Below are positions 26,025 through 33,957 of a DNA stretch of 64,000 nucleotides, piece by piece. Positions within the stretch are counted from its first letter, which is position 1; every line of letters begins with the position of its first letter. Below the pieces are notes generated by a model. It saw only the letters and a program-made list of their open reading frames with translations. It was not told the DNA's origin and did no database searches. Source of the DNA: an uncultured Ruminococcus sp. (GTDB taxonomy: Bacteria; Bacillota; Clostridia; Lachnospirales; Lachnospiraceae); NCBI GenBank assembly GCA_900541505.1, contig UQKK01000016.1, positions 6,752 through 70,751 on the forward strand, in the 5' to 3' direction. The position numbers were made by a program, and so were the translations under genes.

Positions 26025-27242
26025 ATGGTAAACATAGCAGTACTGGGATACGGCACAGTGGGCTCCGGCGTGGTGGAGGTCATAAACACAAACGGAAAAG
26101 GAATCAACCAGAGGGCAGGGGATGAGATTTATGTCAAGTATGTCCTGGATATCCGGGATTTCCCGGGGGACCCCATACAGGAGAAGATTGTCCACGACTT
26201 TGAGGTCATCGTAAACGACCCGGACATACAGATTGTGGTGGAGGTGATGGGCGGCATCGAGCCGGCATACACCTTTGTAAAACGAAGCCTTCAGGCGGGA
26301 AAGAGCGTGGCGACGTCCAATAAGGCTCTGGTGGCAAAACACGGGGCGGAATTATTATCCATCGCCAAGGAGAAGAATATCAATTTCCTGTTCGAGGCAA
26401 GTGTGGGCGGAGGAATCCCCATCATCCGCGCGCTCAATTCTTCCATGACAGCGGACGAGATTGAGGAGATTACAGGTATCTTAAACGGTACCACCAACTA
26501 TATGATGACAAAGATGTTCTACGAAGGGGCAGACTACGACGAGGTGCTCAAAGAGGCGCAGGACAACGGATTTGCGGAGCGCAATCCGGAAGCGGATGTG
26601 GAGGGCTACGATGCCTGCCGCAAGATTGCCATTCTGTCCAGTCTCATTTCCGGGCATCAGGTAGATTTTGAAGATATTTATACAGAAGGAATTACAGAAA
26701 TCACGAAGCAGGATATGCTCTACGCAAAAGCTATGCACATGACCATCAAACTGCTGGCGTCCAGCAAAAGAGAAAAGGGACATCTCCATGCAATCGTGGC
26801 GCCCTACCTGCTGGGCGAGGAGCATCCGCTCTACAGTGTGAACGGCGTGTTCAACGCAGTCTTTGTGCACGGCAATGTGCTGGGAGATGCCATGTTCTAC
26901 GGAAGCGGCGCGGGAAAACTGCCGACCGCCAGCGCAGTGGTGGCTGACGTGGTGGACGAGGCGAAGAACTTAAACCGGAATGTCATGACCATGTGGGAGA
27001 GCGATAAGGTGGAACTCTTCCCCATCGAGGAGACGACAAAGCGCTTTTTCGTGCGCATAAGCGGAGACGCGGAGGCGATGAAGGCACACCTGGAGAGCAA
27101 ATTCGGTCCTGTTGAAATTATAAAGGTGGATGGTCTGGACGGAGAGTTCGGATTTGTAACCGGGGTGATGAGTGAAGGAGAATACAGGAAACACGCGGCA
27201 GAATTTCCGGGAATCCTGCATATGATTCGGATAGAAGGCTAA
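26025..27242 (+). CDS. hom: Homoserine dehydrogenase
   Basis: A 405-residue homoserine dehydrogenase, reducing aspartate semialdehyde to homoserine for threonine and methionine. Domains: NAD(P)-binding Rossmann motif GYGTVGSGVVE at the N-terminus; catalytic domain with GGIEPAYTFVKRSLQAGKSVATSNKAL, GGGIPIIRALNSSMTADEI and NGTTNYMMTKM, plus the Lys-bearing EADVEGYDACRKIAIL; and a C-terminal ACT domain (about 330-405; FFVRISGDAEAMKAHLESKFG) for allosteric control, normally by threonine. Shine-Dalgarno GAAGGGAG is upstream. An apgM-like gene follows after 21 bases in the same operon. Confidence 0.95.
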   Translation: MVNIAVLGYGTVGSGVVEVINTNGKGINQRAGDEIYVKYVLDIRDFPGDPIQEKIVHDFEVIVNDPDIQIVVEVMGGIEPAYTFVKRSLQAGKSVATSNKALVAKHGAELLSIAKEKNINFLFEASVGGGIPIIRALNSSMTADEIEEITGILNGTTNYMMTKMFYEGADYDEVLKEAQDNGFAERNPEADVEGYDACRKIAILSSLISGHQVDFEDIYTEGITEITKQDMLYAKAMHMTIKLLASSKREKGHLHAIVAPYLLGEEHPLYSVNGVFNAVFVHGNVLGDAMFYGSGAGKLPTASAVVADVVDEAKNLNRNVMTMWESDKVELFPIEETTKRFFVRISGDAEAMKAHLESKFGPVEIIKVDGLDGEFGFVTGVMSEGEYRKHAAEFPGILHMIRIEG

Positions 27243-27263
27243 GAGAGTAAAGGTAGAGACGAT

Positions 27264-28475
27264 ATGAAATACATAATTGTACTTTGTGACGGAATGGCAG
27301 ACGAACCACTTGAGGAACTGGGAGGGAGGACACCGCTGGAGGCGGCTGTGACAGAGAATCTCGACGCCCTCTCGCCTGTGTCGGAAATCGGCATGGTGCG
27401 CACGGTGCCTAAAGGCATGGCGCCGGGAAGCGACACAGCAAATCTCTCGGTCATCGGCTACGACCCACAGAAATATTACACCGGACGCTCGCCTTTGGAG
27501 GCGCTGAGCATCGGGGTGGATATGGAAGTGACTGATGTGTCATTCCGCTGTAATCTGGTGACACTTTCTGAGGAGGAAACAAGCTATGAGGAGCGAAAAA
27601 TCCTCGACCACAGCTCCGGGGAGATTTCCACCGAGGAGGCGGCAGTCCTCCTAGAGGCGGTGAAAGAGGGACTGAAGCGGGAAGGCTATGCATTTTATGT
27701 GGGAACCAGCTATCGGCACCTCCTCATTGAGAAAAACGGGGAGATAAAAGAGCTGACCGCTCCCCATGATATTTTGACAAAACGCATCGGGGACTATCTG
27801 CCAAAGGACAAGGTGCTGCGGGAGATGATGGAGAGAAGTTATGACATCTTAAACAGTCATCCCATCAATGAAAAGCGCAGGGAGCGGGGATTAAACCCGG
27901 CAAACTCTGTGTGGTTCTGGGGCGCGGGCACACGTCCTGTACTGACCTCCTTTGAGGAGAAGAACCATGTCCGGGGCGCCATGATTTCTGCTGTAGACCT
28001 GCTCAAAGGCATTGCCGTGGGAGCCGGGATGCACAATATTACGGTAGAAGGCGCTAATGGCGGACTGCACACGAACTATGCGGGGAAAGCAAAGGCGGCT
28101 GTGGAGGTACTCACAAAAGAGGGCTATGACTTCGTGTATATCCACATTGAGGCGCCCGATGAAATGGGACACCAGGGCAGCATGAATGACAAAATCGAAG
28201 CCATCGAGCAGATTGATAAGCATATCATCGGTTATGTGCAAAAAGAAGTGGAGGCGGCGGGAGAGGATCTGCGCATGCTGGTACTGCCGGACCACCCCAC
28301 ACCCATCCGTGTGCGCACCCATACAGGGACTCCGGTCCCCTACCTTCTCTATGACAGCACAACGCCTGTGAAGGGAGCAGAGACCTACTGCGAACGCACA
28401 GCAAAGCAGACCGGGATTTTCTGCGAGAAAGGGCATGAACTGATAGACCATCTTCTGGGGCGAGAGGAAGAGTAG
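27264..28475 (+). CDS. apgM: ApgM-type 2,3-bisphosphoglycerate-independent phosphoglycerate mutase homologue
   Basis: A 403-residue alkaline-phosphatase-superfamily protein of the archaeal-type, cofactor-independent phosphoglycerate mutase family. Visible metal/phosphate motifs are VLCDGMADEP (Asp9), APGSDTANLSVIGYDP with the nucleophile Ser, YTGRSPLEA, HIEAPDEMGHQG, and the C-terminal VLPDHPTPIRVRTHTGTPVPY. Because it follows hom directly (21 bases, no promoter), and bacteria with this pairing often lack a normal thrB, comparative genomics has proposed such genes as functional analogues of homoserine kinase. That would make this a threonine gene rather than a glycolytic one; it is an inference from context. 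No ordinary thrB or thrC is in the window. Confidence 0.88.
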   Translation: MKYIIVLCDGMADEPLEELGGRTPLEAAVTENLDALSPVSEIGMVRTVPKGMAPGSDTANLSVIGYDPQKYYTGRSPLEALSIGVDMEVTDVSFRCNLVTLSEEETSYEERKILDHSSGEISTEEAAVLLEAVKEGLKREGYAFYVGTSYRHLLIEKNGEIKELTAPHDILTKRIGDYLPKDKVLREMMERSYDILNSHPINEKRRERGLNPANSVWFWGAGTRPVLTSFEEKNHVRGAMISAVDLLKGIAVGAGMHNITVEGANGGLHTNYAGKAKAAVEVLTKEGYDFVYIHIEAPDEMGHQGSMNDKIEAIEQIDKHIIGYVQKEVEAAGEDLRMLVLPDHPTPIRVRTHTGTPVPYLLYDSTTPVKGAETYCERTAKQTGIFCEKGHELIDHLLGREEE

Positions 28476-28583
28476 AACAGAGAAGGAAGATGAACAGAGT
28501 ATATCCAGACAGAAGATGACTCCCGCTTTTATAGGCGGTGAGCAGCAAATCCATATCAGTGGGAGTGATAGAGAAAATAAAAG

Positions 28584-28646
28584 AGGAAGATACGATAGGC
28601 ATGTCCATGGGATGGGACAAAAGCCTGTTGTGTCTTCCTTTTTTTA
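28584..28646 (+). terminator. Terminator after the hom operon
   Basis: A long multi-part hairpin: AGGAAGATAC (28584-28593) pairs with GTGTCTTCCT (28630-28639), inner stems AGGC/GCCT and GTCC/GGAC, then seven T. The rest of 28476-28738 shows no gene. Confidence 0.85.
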
Positions 28647-28738
28647 CGATTATAGTGAGCATGAATTTTGTTTCCGGCAAAGCAGTAAACAGTCCTGCAA
28701 AACTGGAGAGACCTGACAGTGCCGGGCTTTTAGAGAGC

Positions 28739-29125
28739 CTAACCCTCTTCCGTCACATTCAATACTTTCTTTACCAGCCGTCTGTCGTCTGCCCCTGCTT
28801 CCCGGTAATGCTGGATGACGAGGCTCTCCTCCTTTGTCAGGTAGATGGTATCCGCGGATTCTATCTCCATGGCTGGAGTGTAAGGTCCCCGGCGCTCATT
28901 GATGACGCCCTCTTTGTGGCAGGACTGATTTACAAGGTCATCTAATGTGACACCGTAGATTTGTGAAAGTCGAATCAGGGAATCTAAATCCGGTGTCCGT
29001 TTGCTTGTCTCATAATTGGAATAAGCCTGCCTGGAAATATTCAGCATATCACTGATTTGCTGCTGGGTATAACGATGTGCTTTGCGAAGTCTCAATAAGT
29101 TGTGTACAAGCTGTATGTTTGACAC
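28739..29125 (-). CDS. XRE-family HTH regulator
   Basis: A 128-residue DNA-binding protein. The N-terminal lambda-repressor-like HTH (about 6-62) reads LLRLRKAHRYTQQQISDMLNISRQAYSNYE ... PDLDSLIRLSQIYGVTLDDL. The C-terminal half (about 70-128; IYLTKEESLVIQHYREAGADDRRLVKKVL) is a short helix common in Firmicute XRE regulators. GTG start at 29125 has GGAGGTAAC upstream. Minus-strand TATAAT at 29172-29167 has a weak -35. Target genes unknown. Confidence 0.87.
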   Translation of the reverse strand: MSNIQLVHNLLRLRKAHRYTQQQISDMLNISRQAYSNYETSKRTPDLDSLIRLSQIYGVTLDDLVNQSCHKEGVINERRGPYTPAMEIESADTIYLTKEESLVIQHYREAGADDRRLVKKVLNVTEEG

Positions 29126-29166
29126 GCTGTTACCTCCATTTTTAGGGAATCTTGCAATACGTCATC

Positions 29167-29195
29167 ATTATAGCAAGTTTCCCTGTGAATGGATA
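29167..29195 (-). promoter_or_regulatory. Possible promoter of the XRE gene
   Basis: On the minus strand, TATCCA-like -35, 17 bp, then TATAAT (29172-29167). Confidence 0.5.
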
Positions 29196-29242
29196 TTTAT
29201 GCGACAAAATGAAAATAAATAGAAAATAGACACAATGTGTTG

Positions 29243-29689
29243 CTAAATACTCAGTTGACTGTTGTGGTAGCGGGAGGTGTGTGTCACCTCTTCGCCAAAC
29301 CATGCGGGCGGCTGGTAAGCTTTCGCGGCTGCCTCATCGGGGAATTCTACTTCCGCTAAGTATAAGGGGGCGAGCTCCCCCTCAAAGACGTCCAGTTCAA
29401 TGGTCAGTCCCTCCTTCTCCGGGATGAGGTAGCGGGTTTTCTGTATGAGCTTTCCCTCGATTTTCTCTCGCAGCTGTGCGTAAGCTTCTGCGTTGAGGGG
29501 AAGGTTGTATTCCTCCCGCACCATGAGTCCCTTTGATTTGTAAGTCAGGATATACTCCTCCTCGTCCTTTCGGATACGCACCACGGGTTCCCGGCAGAGA
29601 TACCCCTGTTCCATATGCCGCGATGGATAGTCGGAGAGGGAGAAAGGCAGAGCCTTGGGGTTGATTAAAAATTTGCGCTCGATTTCCAT
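29243..29689 (-). CDS. CYTH-domain protein (putative triphosphatase)
   Basis: A 148-residue CYTH-fold protein. The signature E-x-E-R-K at MEIERKFL (residues 2-6) and the alternating charged strands (VVRIRKDEEEYILTYKSKG, LTIELDVFEGELAPLYLAEVEF) form the triphosphate tunnel typical of inorganic triphosphatases and related enzymes. Length matches the compact bacterial form without a CHAD domain. It could hydrolyse tripolyphosphate or nucleoside triphosphates; substrate not determinable here. Divergent from the DJ-1 gene. Confidence 0.88.
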   Translation of the reverse strand: MEIERKFLINPKALPFSLSDYPSRHMEQGYLCREPVVRIRKDEEEYILTYKSKGLMVREEYNLPLNAEAYAQLREKIEGKLIQKTRYLIPEKEGLTIELDVFEGELAPLYLAEVEFPDEAAAKAYQPPAWFGEEVTHTSRYHNSQLSI

Positions 29690-29806
29690 GATATTTAAAT
29701 AGTCTCCTTCTTGCAGATTTTACATCCGGGCAGCAGCAAAAAATCCTGCGTATCTGCTGTCTGCTTCGGACAGCCGCCTGAAAGCAGCGCGAAATTTCGT
29801 ATTCTA

Positions 29807-29836
29807 ATGATAATACATTCTGTGGGTGTTTGACAA
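29807..29836 (-). promoter_or_regulatory. Possible promoter of the CYTH gene
   Basis: On the minus strand, TTGTCA (29836-29831), 18-bp spacer, TATCAT (29812-29807). Confidence 0.5.
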
Positions 29837-29939
29837 GGCACGGTTTACGGCAGCAGAAAGGCGGAGATATGCCCGCGCTGTCCGTATGCCTGAATGTGTA
29901 AAAAAAGCAAGCCGGAATGTGCAAAAAAGCAGCAGATTC

Positions 29940-29968
29940 TTGCATTTGCAGGGTGGATTTGTTACACT
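29940..29968 (+). promoter_or_regulatory. Promoter of the DJ-1 family gene
   Basis: TTGCAT (29940-29945), 17-bp spacer, TACACT (29963-29968). Confidence 0.65.
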
Positions 29969-30007
29969 TAAAAGCGAAATGGCAGACAGGCAGAAGGAGG
30001 AAGAAAA

Positions 30008-30556
30008 ATGAAGAAGGTCCATGTATTTTTGGCTGATGGATTTGAGGAAATAGAAGGGCTGACTGTGGTCGATATCCTGCGCCGCGCGGGAGCGGATGTC
30101 ACAACAGTCTCCATCATGGGAGAGCTTACCATCCACGGGGCACACGGGATTGATGTGCTGGCGGATAGTCTGTTTGAGGAGGCGGATTTCACAGAGAGCT
30201 GTATGCTGGTACTGCCGGGTGGGATGCCGGGCACCCTCCATCTTAAGGAACATGAGGGAGTAAGGAACCTGCTTCTTTCCTTCCGGGAGAAGGAGAAGGA
30301 TATCGCGGCAATCTGCGCGGCCCCGTCCATCTTAGGAGAGTTGGGATTTTTAAAAGGAAAGAAGGCGTGCTCCTATCCGTCCTTTGAGGATAAATTAGAA
30401 GGTGCTGAGGTTGTAAGAGAGCCTGCGGTGACGGATGGCAATATCACCACGGGAAGGGGCATGGGAGCGGCGATTCCCTTCGCTCTGGCATTGGTTTCTG
30501 TTCTTTTTGGAGCAAAAAAGGCAGAAGAAGTGAAAAAAGCCATTGTTTATGAGTAA
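30008..30556 (+). CDS. DJ-1/PfpI family protein
   Basis: A 182-residue member of the DJ-1/ThiJ/PfpI superfamily. The expected catalytic nucleophile is Cys103 in the elbow AAICAAP, and the conserved Glu lies near residues 14-16 (FEEIE). Family features LADGFEE, LVLPGGMPGT and NITTGRGMGAAIPFAL are all present, most like YajL/DJ-1 proteins that act in oxidative or carbonyl stress. Whether it is a glyoxalase, deglycase-like or chaperone protein cannot be told from sequence. Shine-Dalgarno AGAAGGAGG is upstream. Followed by tig from a separate promoter. Confidence 0.9.
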   Translation: MKKVHVFLADGFEEIEGLTVVDILRRAGADVTTVSIMGELTIHGAHGIDVLADSLFEEADFTESCMLVLPGGMPGTLHLKEHEGVRNLLLSFREKEKDIAAICAAPSILGELGFLKGKKACSYPSFEDKLEGAEVVREPAVTDGNITTGRGMGAAIPFALALVSVLFGAKKAEEVKKAIVYE

Positions 30557-30569
30557 AAACGCTGGAAAT

Positions 30570-30599
30570 TTGCGGTTAGCTGTGCTATACTGTTACAAT
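30570..30599 (+). promoter_or_regulatory. Probable promoter of the tig-clpP-clpX-lon cluster
   Basis: TTGCGG (30570-30575), 18-bp spacer, TACAAT (30594-30599); an alternative -10 TATACT overlaps. Confidence 0.5.
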
Positions 30600-30640
30600 G
30601 ACTGCGAATATCTGGATAAAATCAAGGAGGAAAATAAAAA

Positions 30641-31927
30641 ATGAGTTTACAGGTAGAGAAGTTAGAGCATAATATGGCGAAACTGACGATTGAAGTTTCT
30701 GCTGAAGATGTGGAGAAGGCGCTTCAGGCAGCGTATATAAAGGAACGCAAAAAAATCAGCATGCCGGGATTCCGCAAGGGTAAAGTTCCGCGTCAGATGA
30801 TTGAGAAAATGTACGGACCGGAAGTGTTCTATGATGACGCTGCGAATCATATGGTTTCAGAGGCATATGGAAAAGCATATGACGAGAGCGGTCTGGATAT
30901 CGTATCCCAGCCGACTATCGACATTGTGCAGCTGGAGAAGGGCAAACCGTTCATCTTCACTGCAGAGGTGGCAGTGAAGCCGGAAGTGACTCTGGGAGAG
31001 TACAAAGGACTGAAGGTAGATAAAGTATCCACAAGAGTGACACAGAAAGAAGTGGATGAGGAGATTGAAAAAGAGCGCGAGAGAAACGCACGTACTGTAG
31101 AGGTGACCGACCGCGCTGTACAGGATAAAGACCAGGTATTGCTTGATTTTGAAGGCTTTGTTGACGGCGAGGCATTCGAAGGCGGAAAAGGTGAGAAGTA
31201 TCCGCTGACAATCGGTTCCGGCGCGTTCATTCCGGGATTTGAGGAGCAGCTTGTCGGCGCTGAAATCGGCAAAGAGATGGAAGTCAATGTGACATTCCCG
31301 GAAGACTACCAGGCAAAAGAGCTGGCAGGCAAAGCGGCTGTGTTCAAATGCACCGTACAGGAAATCAAAGTAAAAGAGCTGCCTGAATTAGATGACGAGT
31401 TCGCATCTGACGTATCCGAGTGCGAGACACTGGATGCATACAAAGCAGAAGTGAAGAAGAAAATCAAAGAGCGCAAAGAGCGTGAAGGAAAAGAAAAGAA
31501 AGAGAACCAGGCGGTAGAGGGTGCCATCGCCAATGCGCAGATGGATATTCCGGAGCCCATGATTGAGCTGCAGACCAAGCAGATGGCAGACGATTTCGCT
31601 CGCCGCATCATGCAGCAGGGACTGACTGTAGAGCAGTACTTCCAGTTCACAGGCATGACAGAGGAGAAGATGATGGAAGAACTGCGTCCGCAGGCTGAGA
31701 AGCAGATTAAGACAAGACTTGTCTTAGAGGCGGTTGTTGCGGCGGAGAACATCGAGGTTTCCGAGGAGCGTCTGGAAGAAGAACTGAAGAAGATGGCAGA
31801 TGCTTACCAGATGGAAGTCGACAAGCTCAAAGAATTTATGGGTGAGAACGAGAAGAAACAGATGAAGGAAGACATCGCGGTTCAGGAGGCAGTGACACTG
31901 CTTGCGGAAGCGGCTGTAGAAGGATAA
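30641..31927 (+). CDS. tig: Trigger factor
   Basis: A 428-residue trigger factor, the ribosome-bound chaperone/prolyl isomerase that meets nascent chains. The N-terminal ribosome-binding domain carries the signature MPGFRKGKVPRQMIE (about 45-60). The FKBP-type PPIase domain follows (about 160-240; DQVLLDFEGFVDGEAFEGGKGEKYPLTIGSG ... FIPGFEEQL), then the helical C-terminal chaperone arms. Shine-Dalgarno AAGGAGG is upstream. It heads the usual tig-clpP-clpX-lon order, with 79 bases to clpP containing a modest hairpin (GGGTGCC/GGGCATCCC) that might reduce readthrough. Confidence 0.96.
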   Translation: MSLQVEKLEHNMAKLTIEVSAEDVEKALQAAYIKERKKISMPGFRKGKVPRQMIEKMYGPEVFYDDAANHMVSEAYGKAYDESGLDIVSQPTIDIVQLEKGKPFIFTAEVAVKPEVTLGEYKGLKVDKVSTRVTQKEVDEEIEKERERNARTVEVTDRAVQDKDQVLLDFEGFVDGEAFEGGKGEKYPLTIGSGAFIPGFEEQLVGAEIGKEMEVNVTFPEDYQAKELAGKAAVFKCTVQEIKVKELPELDDEFASDVSECETLDAYKAEVKKKIKERKEREGKEKKENQAVEGAIANAQMDIPEPMIELQTKQMADDFARRIMQQGLTVEQYFQFTGMTEEKMMEELRPQAEKQIKTRLVLEAVVAAENIEVSEERLEEELKKMADAYQMEVDKLKEFMGENEKKQMKEDIAVQEAVTLLAEAAVEG

Positions 31928-32006
31928 GACAACCTGTAAGAGACAAGGGGTGCCTGGATTGCGGGCATCCCGCTTTAAGTTCAGAAAGAAGTCAGGAGGA
32001 AGATAG

Positions 32007-32588
32007 ATGAGTTTAGTACCTTATGTCATTGAACAGACAAGTCGGGGAGAACGCTCCTACGACATTTATTCCAGATTGTTAAAAGAGAGGATTATCTTCC
32101 TCGGAGAAGAGGTCAATGATGTGTCCGCCAGCGTGGTGGTAGCGCAGCTCCTTTTCCTTGAGGCGGATGACCCGGACAAGGACATCCAGCTTTACATCAA
32201 CAGTCCGGGAGGCTCTGTGACAGCAGGGCTTGCAATCTATGACACAATGCAGTATATCAAGTGTGATGTGTCCACCGTTTGTATCGGCATGGCGGCCAGC
32301 ATGGGTGCATTTCTGCTCTCCGGCGGCAAAAAGGGAAAACGCTTTGCCCTGCCGAACGCGGAGATTATGATTCACCAGCCGTCAGGCGGAGCTCAGGGAC
32401 AGGCGACAGAGATTCAGATTGCCGCGGAGCACATTCTGCGCACACGCCAGAAGTTAAATGAGATTTTGGCGGCAAATACCGGGCAGCCTCTGGAGGTCAT
32501 CAAGGTTGACACAGAGCGCGATAATTTCATGTCCGCAGCGGAAGCGAAAGAATATGGATTAATAGATGAGGTAATCGCCAGCCACTAG
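32007..32588 (+). CDS. clpP: ATP-dependent Clp protease proteolytic subunit
   Basis: A 193-residue ClpP serine peptidase forming the 14-mer chamber that works with ClpX. The catalytic triad is visible: Ser in GMAASMGAFLL (about 98), His in MIHQPSGG (about 123) and Asp in VDTERDNFMS (about 172). The YINSPGGSVTAGLAIYDTM block is standard. Shine-Dalgarno AGGAGGAAG is upstream. The next gene is clpX, 24 bases on. Confidence 0.97.
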   Translation: MSLVPYVIEQTSRGERSYDIYSRLLKERIIFLGEEVNDVSASVVVAQLLFLEADDPDKDIQLYINSPGGSVTAGLAIYDTMQYIKCDVSTVCIGMAASMGAFLLSGGKKGKRFALPNAEIMIHQPSGGAQGQATEIQIAAEHILRTRQKLNEILAANTGQPLEVIKVDTERDNFMSAAEAKEYGLIDEVIASH

Positions 32589-32612
32589 TGCGGCGGTATG
32601 AGGTGAGAGTAT

Positions 32613-33884
32613 ATGGCAGGAAAACCAAATGATGATATCGTGAGATGTTCGTTCTGCAACAAGACACAGTCCCAGGTGCGCAAGCTGATTGCGGGACCCA
32701 ATGGGGCATATATCTGTGATGAGTGTATCGACATCTGCGCGGAAATCATGGAAGAAGAGTTCGACTACGGAGAGAGCCGGGCGTTTGACGACATCAATCT
32801 GATGACGCCGGAAGAGCTCAAGGCATTCTTAGATGACTATGTCATCGGTCAGGATGAAGCAAAAAAGGTGCTCTCGGTAGCTGTCTACAATCATTACAAG
32901 AGAATCATGGCGGAACAGGATTTGGGAGTGGAACTCCAGAAGAGCAATATTCTGATGCTGGGACCTACCGGCTGCGGCAAGACCCTGCTCGCCCAGACCC
33001 TGGCGAAGATTTTGAACGTGCCTTTTGCCATCGCGGATGCCACAGCGCTGACGGAAGCCGGTTATGTGGGTGAAGATGTGGAGAACATCCTGCTCAAGGT
33101 CATCCAGGCGGCGGACGGCGACATCGAGAGAGCAGAGCATGGAATCATTTATATCGATGAGATTGACAAGATTACCCGTAAATCGGAGAATCCGTCCATC
33201 ACCCGTGATGTGTCCGGTGAGGGTGTACAGCAGGCCCTTTTGAAAATCATCGAAGGGACGGTTGCCAACGTGCCTCCCCAGGGCGGAAGAAAACACCCGC
33301 ATCAGGAGCTCATCCAGATAGACACGACCAACATTCTGTTTATCTGCGGCGGTGCTTTTGAAGGGATTGATAAAATCATCGAGACAAGACTGGACAGGAA
33401 GTCCATTGGTTTCAACGCGGAGATTGCATCCAAGCATGAATATAATGTAGATGTGCTCCTCCATCAGGTACTTCCCCAGGATTTAGTGAAATTCGGGCTT
33501 ATACCGGAGCTGGTGGGGAGACTTCCGGTGACCGTGTCTCTGGATATGCTGGATAAGGACGCGCTCATACGGATTCTGACAGAGCCCAAGAGCGCGATTG
33601 TGAAACAGTACCAGAAGCTTTTGGAACTGGACGGGGTGAAATTGGAATTTGACAGGGAAGCGCTTGCCGCCATAGCGGAGACCACCCTTGCCAGAAAGAC
33701 CGGAGCCAGGGGCTTGCGCGCCATCATGGAGGATATTATGATGGATACGATGTTCAAAGTGCCTTCAGATGACACCATCAAGGGCTGCCGGATTACAAAG
33801 GAAGTCGTGAATGGAACAGGCGCGCCGCTGTATGAGTGTGACGGAGAAGAGCGCCGGTCATTTCTGACATCTGAGAGCGCGTAA
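32613..33884 (+). CDS. clpX: ClpX ATPase of the ClpXP protease
   Basis: A 423-residue AAA+ unfoldase. The N-terminal zinc-binding domain holds four Cys (CSFCNKTQ ... CDECIDIC). Walker A GPTGCGKT, Walker B IIYIDEIDKI, the pore loop GYVGEDVE and sensor-2 GARGLRAIMED follow, and an IGF-type ClpP-docking loop is expected in the region before the sensor. A weak terminator separates it from lon, so lon may be partly independent. Confidence 0.97.
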   Translation: MAGKPNDDIVRCSFCNKTQSQVRKLIAGPNGAYICDECIDICAEIMEEEFDYGESRAFDDINLMTPEELKAFLDDYVIGQDEAKKVLSVAVYNHYKRIMAEQDLGVELQKSNILMLGPTGCGKTLLAQTLAKILNVPFAIADATALTEAGYVGEDVENILLKVIQAADGDIERAEHGIIYIDEIDKITRKSENPSITRDVSGEGVQQALLKIIEGTVANVPPQGGRKHPHQELIQIDTTNILFICGGAFEGIDKIIETRLDRKSIGFNAEIASKHEYNVDVLLHQVLPQDLVKFGLIPELVGRLPVTVSLDMLDKDALIRILTEPKSAIVKQYQKLLELDGVKLEFDREALAAIAETTLARKTGARGLRAIMEDIMMDTMFKVPSDDTIKGCRITKEVVNGTGAPLYECDGEERRSFLTSESA

Positions 33885-33891
33885 TATACAG

Positions 33892-33928
33892 GCGGGTGCA
33901 ATGGAGAGAACCTTGTGCCCGCTTTTCC
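33892..33928 (+). terminator. Hairpin between clpX and lon, possible partial terminator
   Basis: GCGGGTGCAA (33892-33901) pairs with TTGTGCCCGC (33913-33922) with two G-T pairs, followed by four T. Confidence 0.65.
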
Positions 33929-33957
33929 TTTAGAATAAATTGCCAGGAGGGAACGAT

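Noticed and set aside
28538..28945. Open frame after the hom operon
   Set aside because: It runs through the hom terminator and antisense to the XRE gene; no ribosome binding site.
29826..30011. Open frame of 61 codons upstream of the DJ-1 gene
   Set aside because: GTG start without ribosome binding site; it crosses the DJ-1 promoter and ends inside that gene; no recognisable protein.
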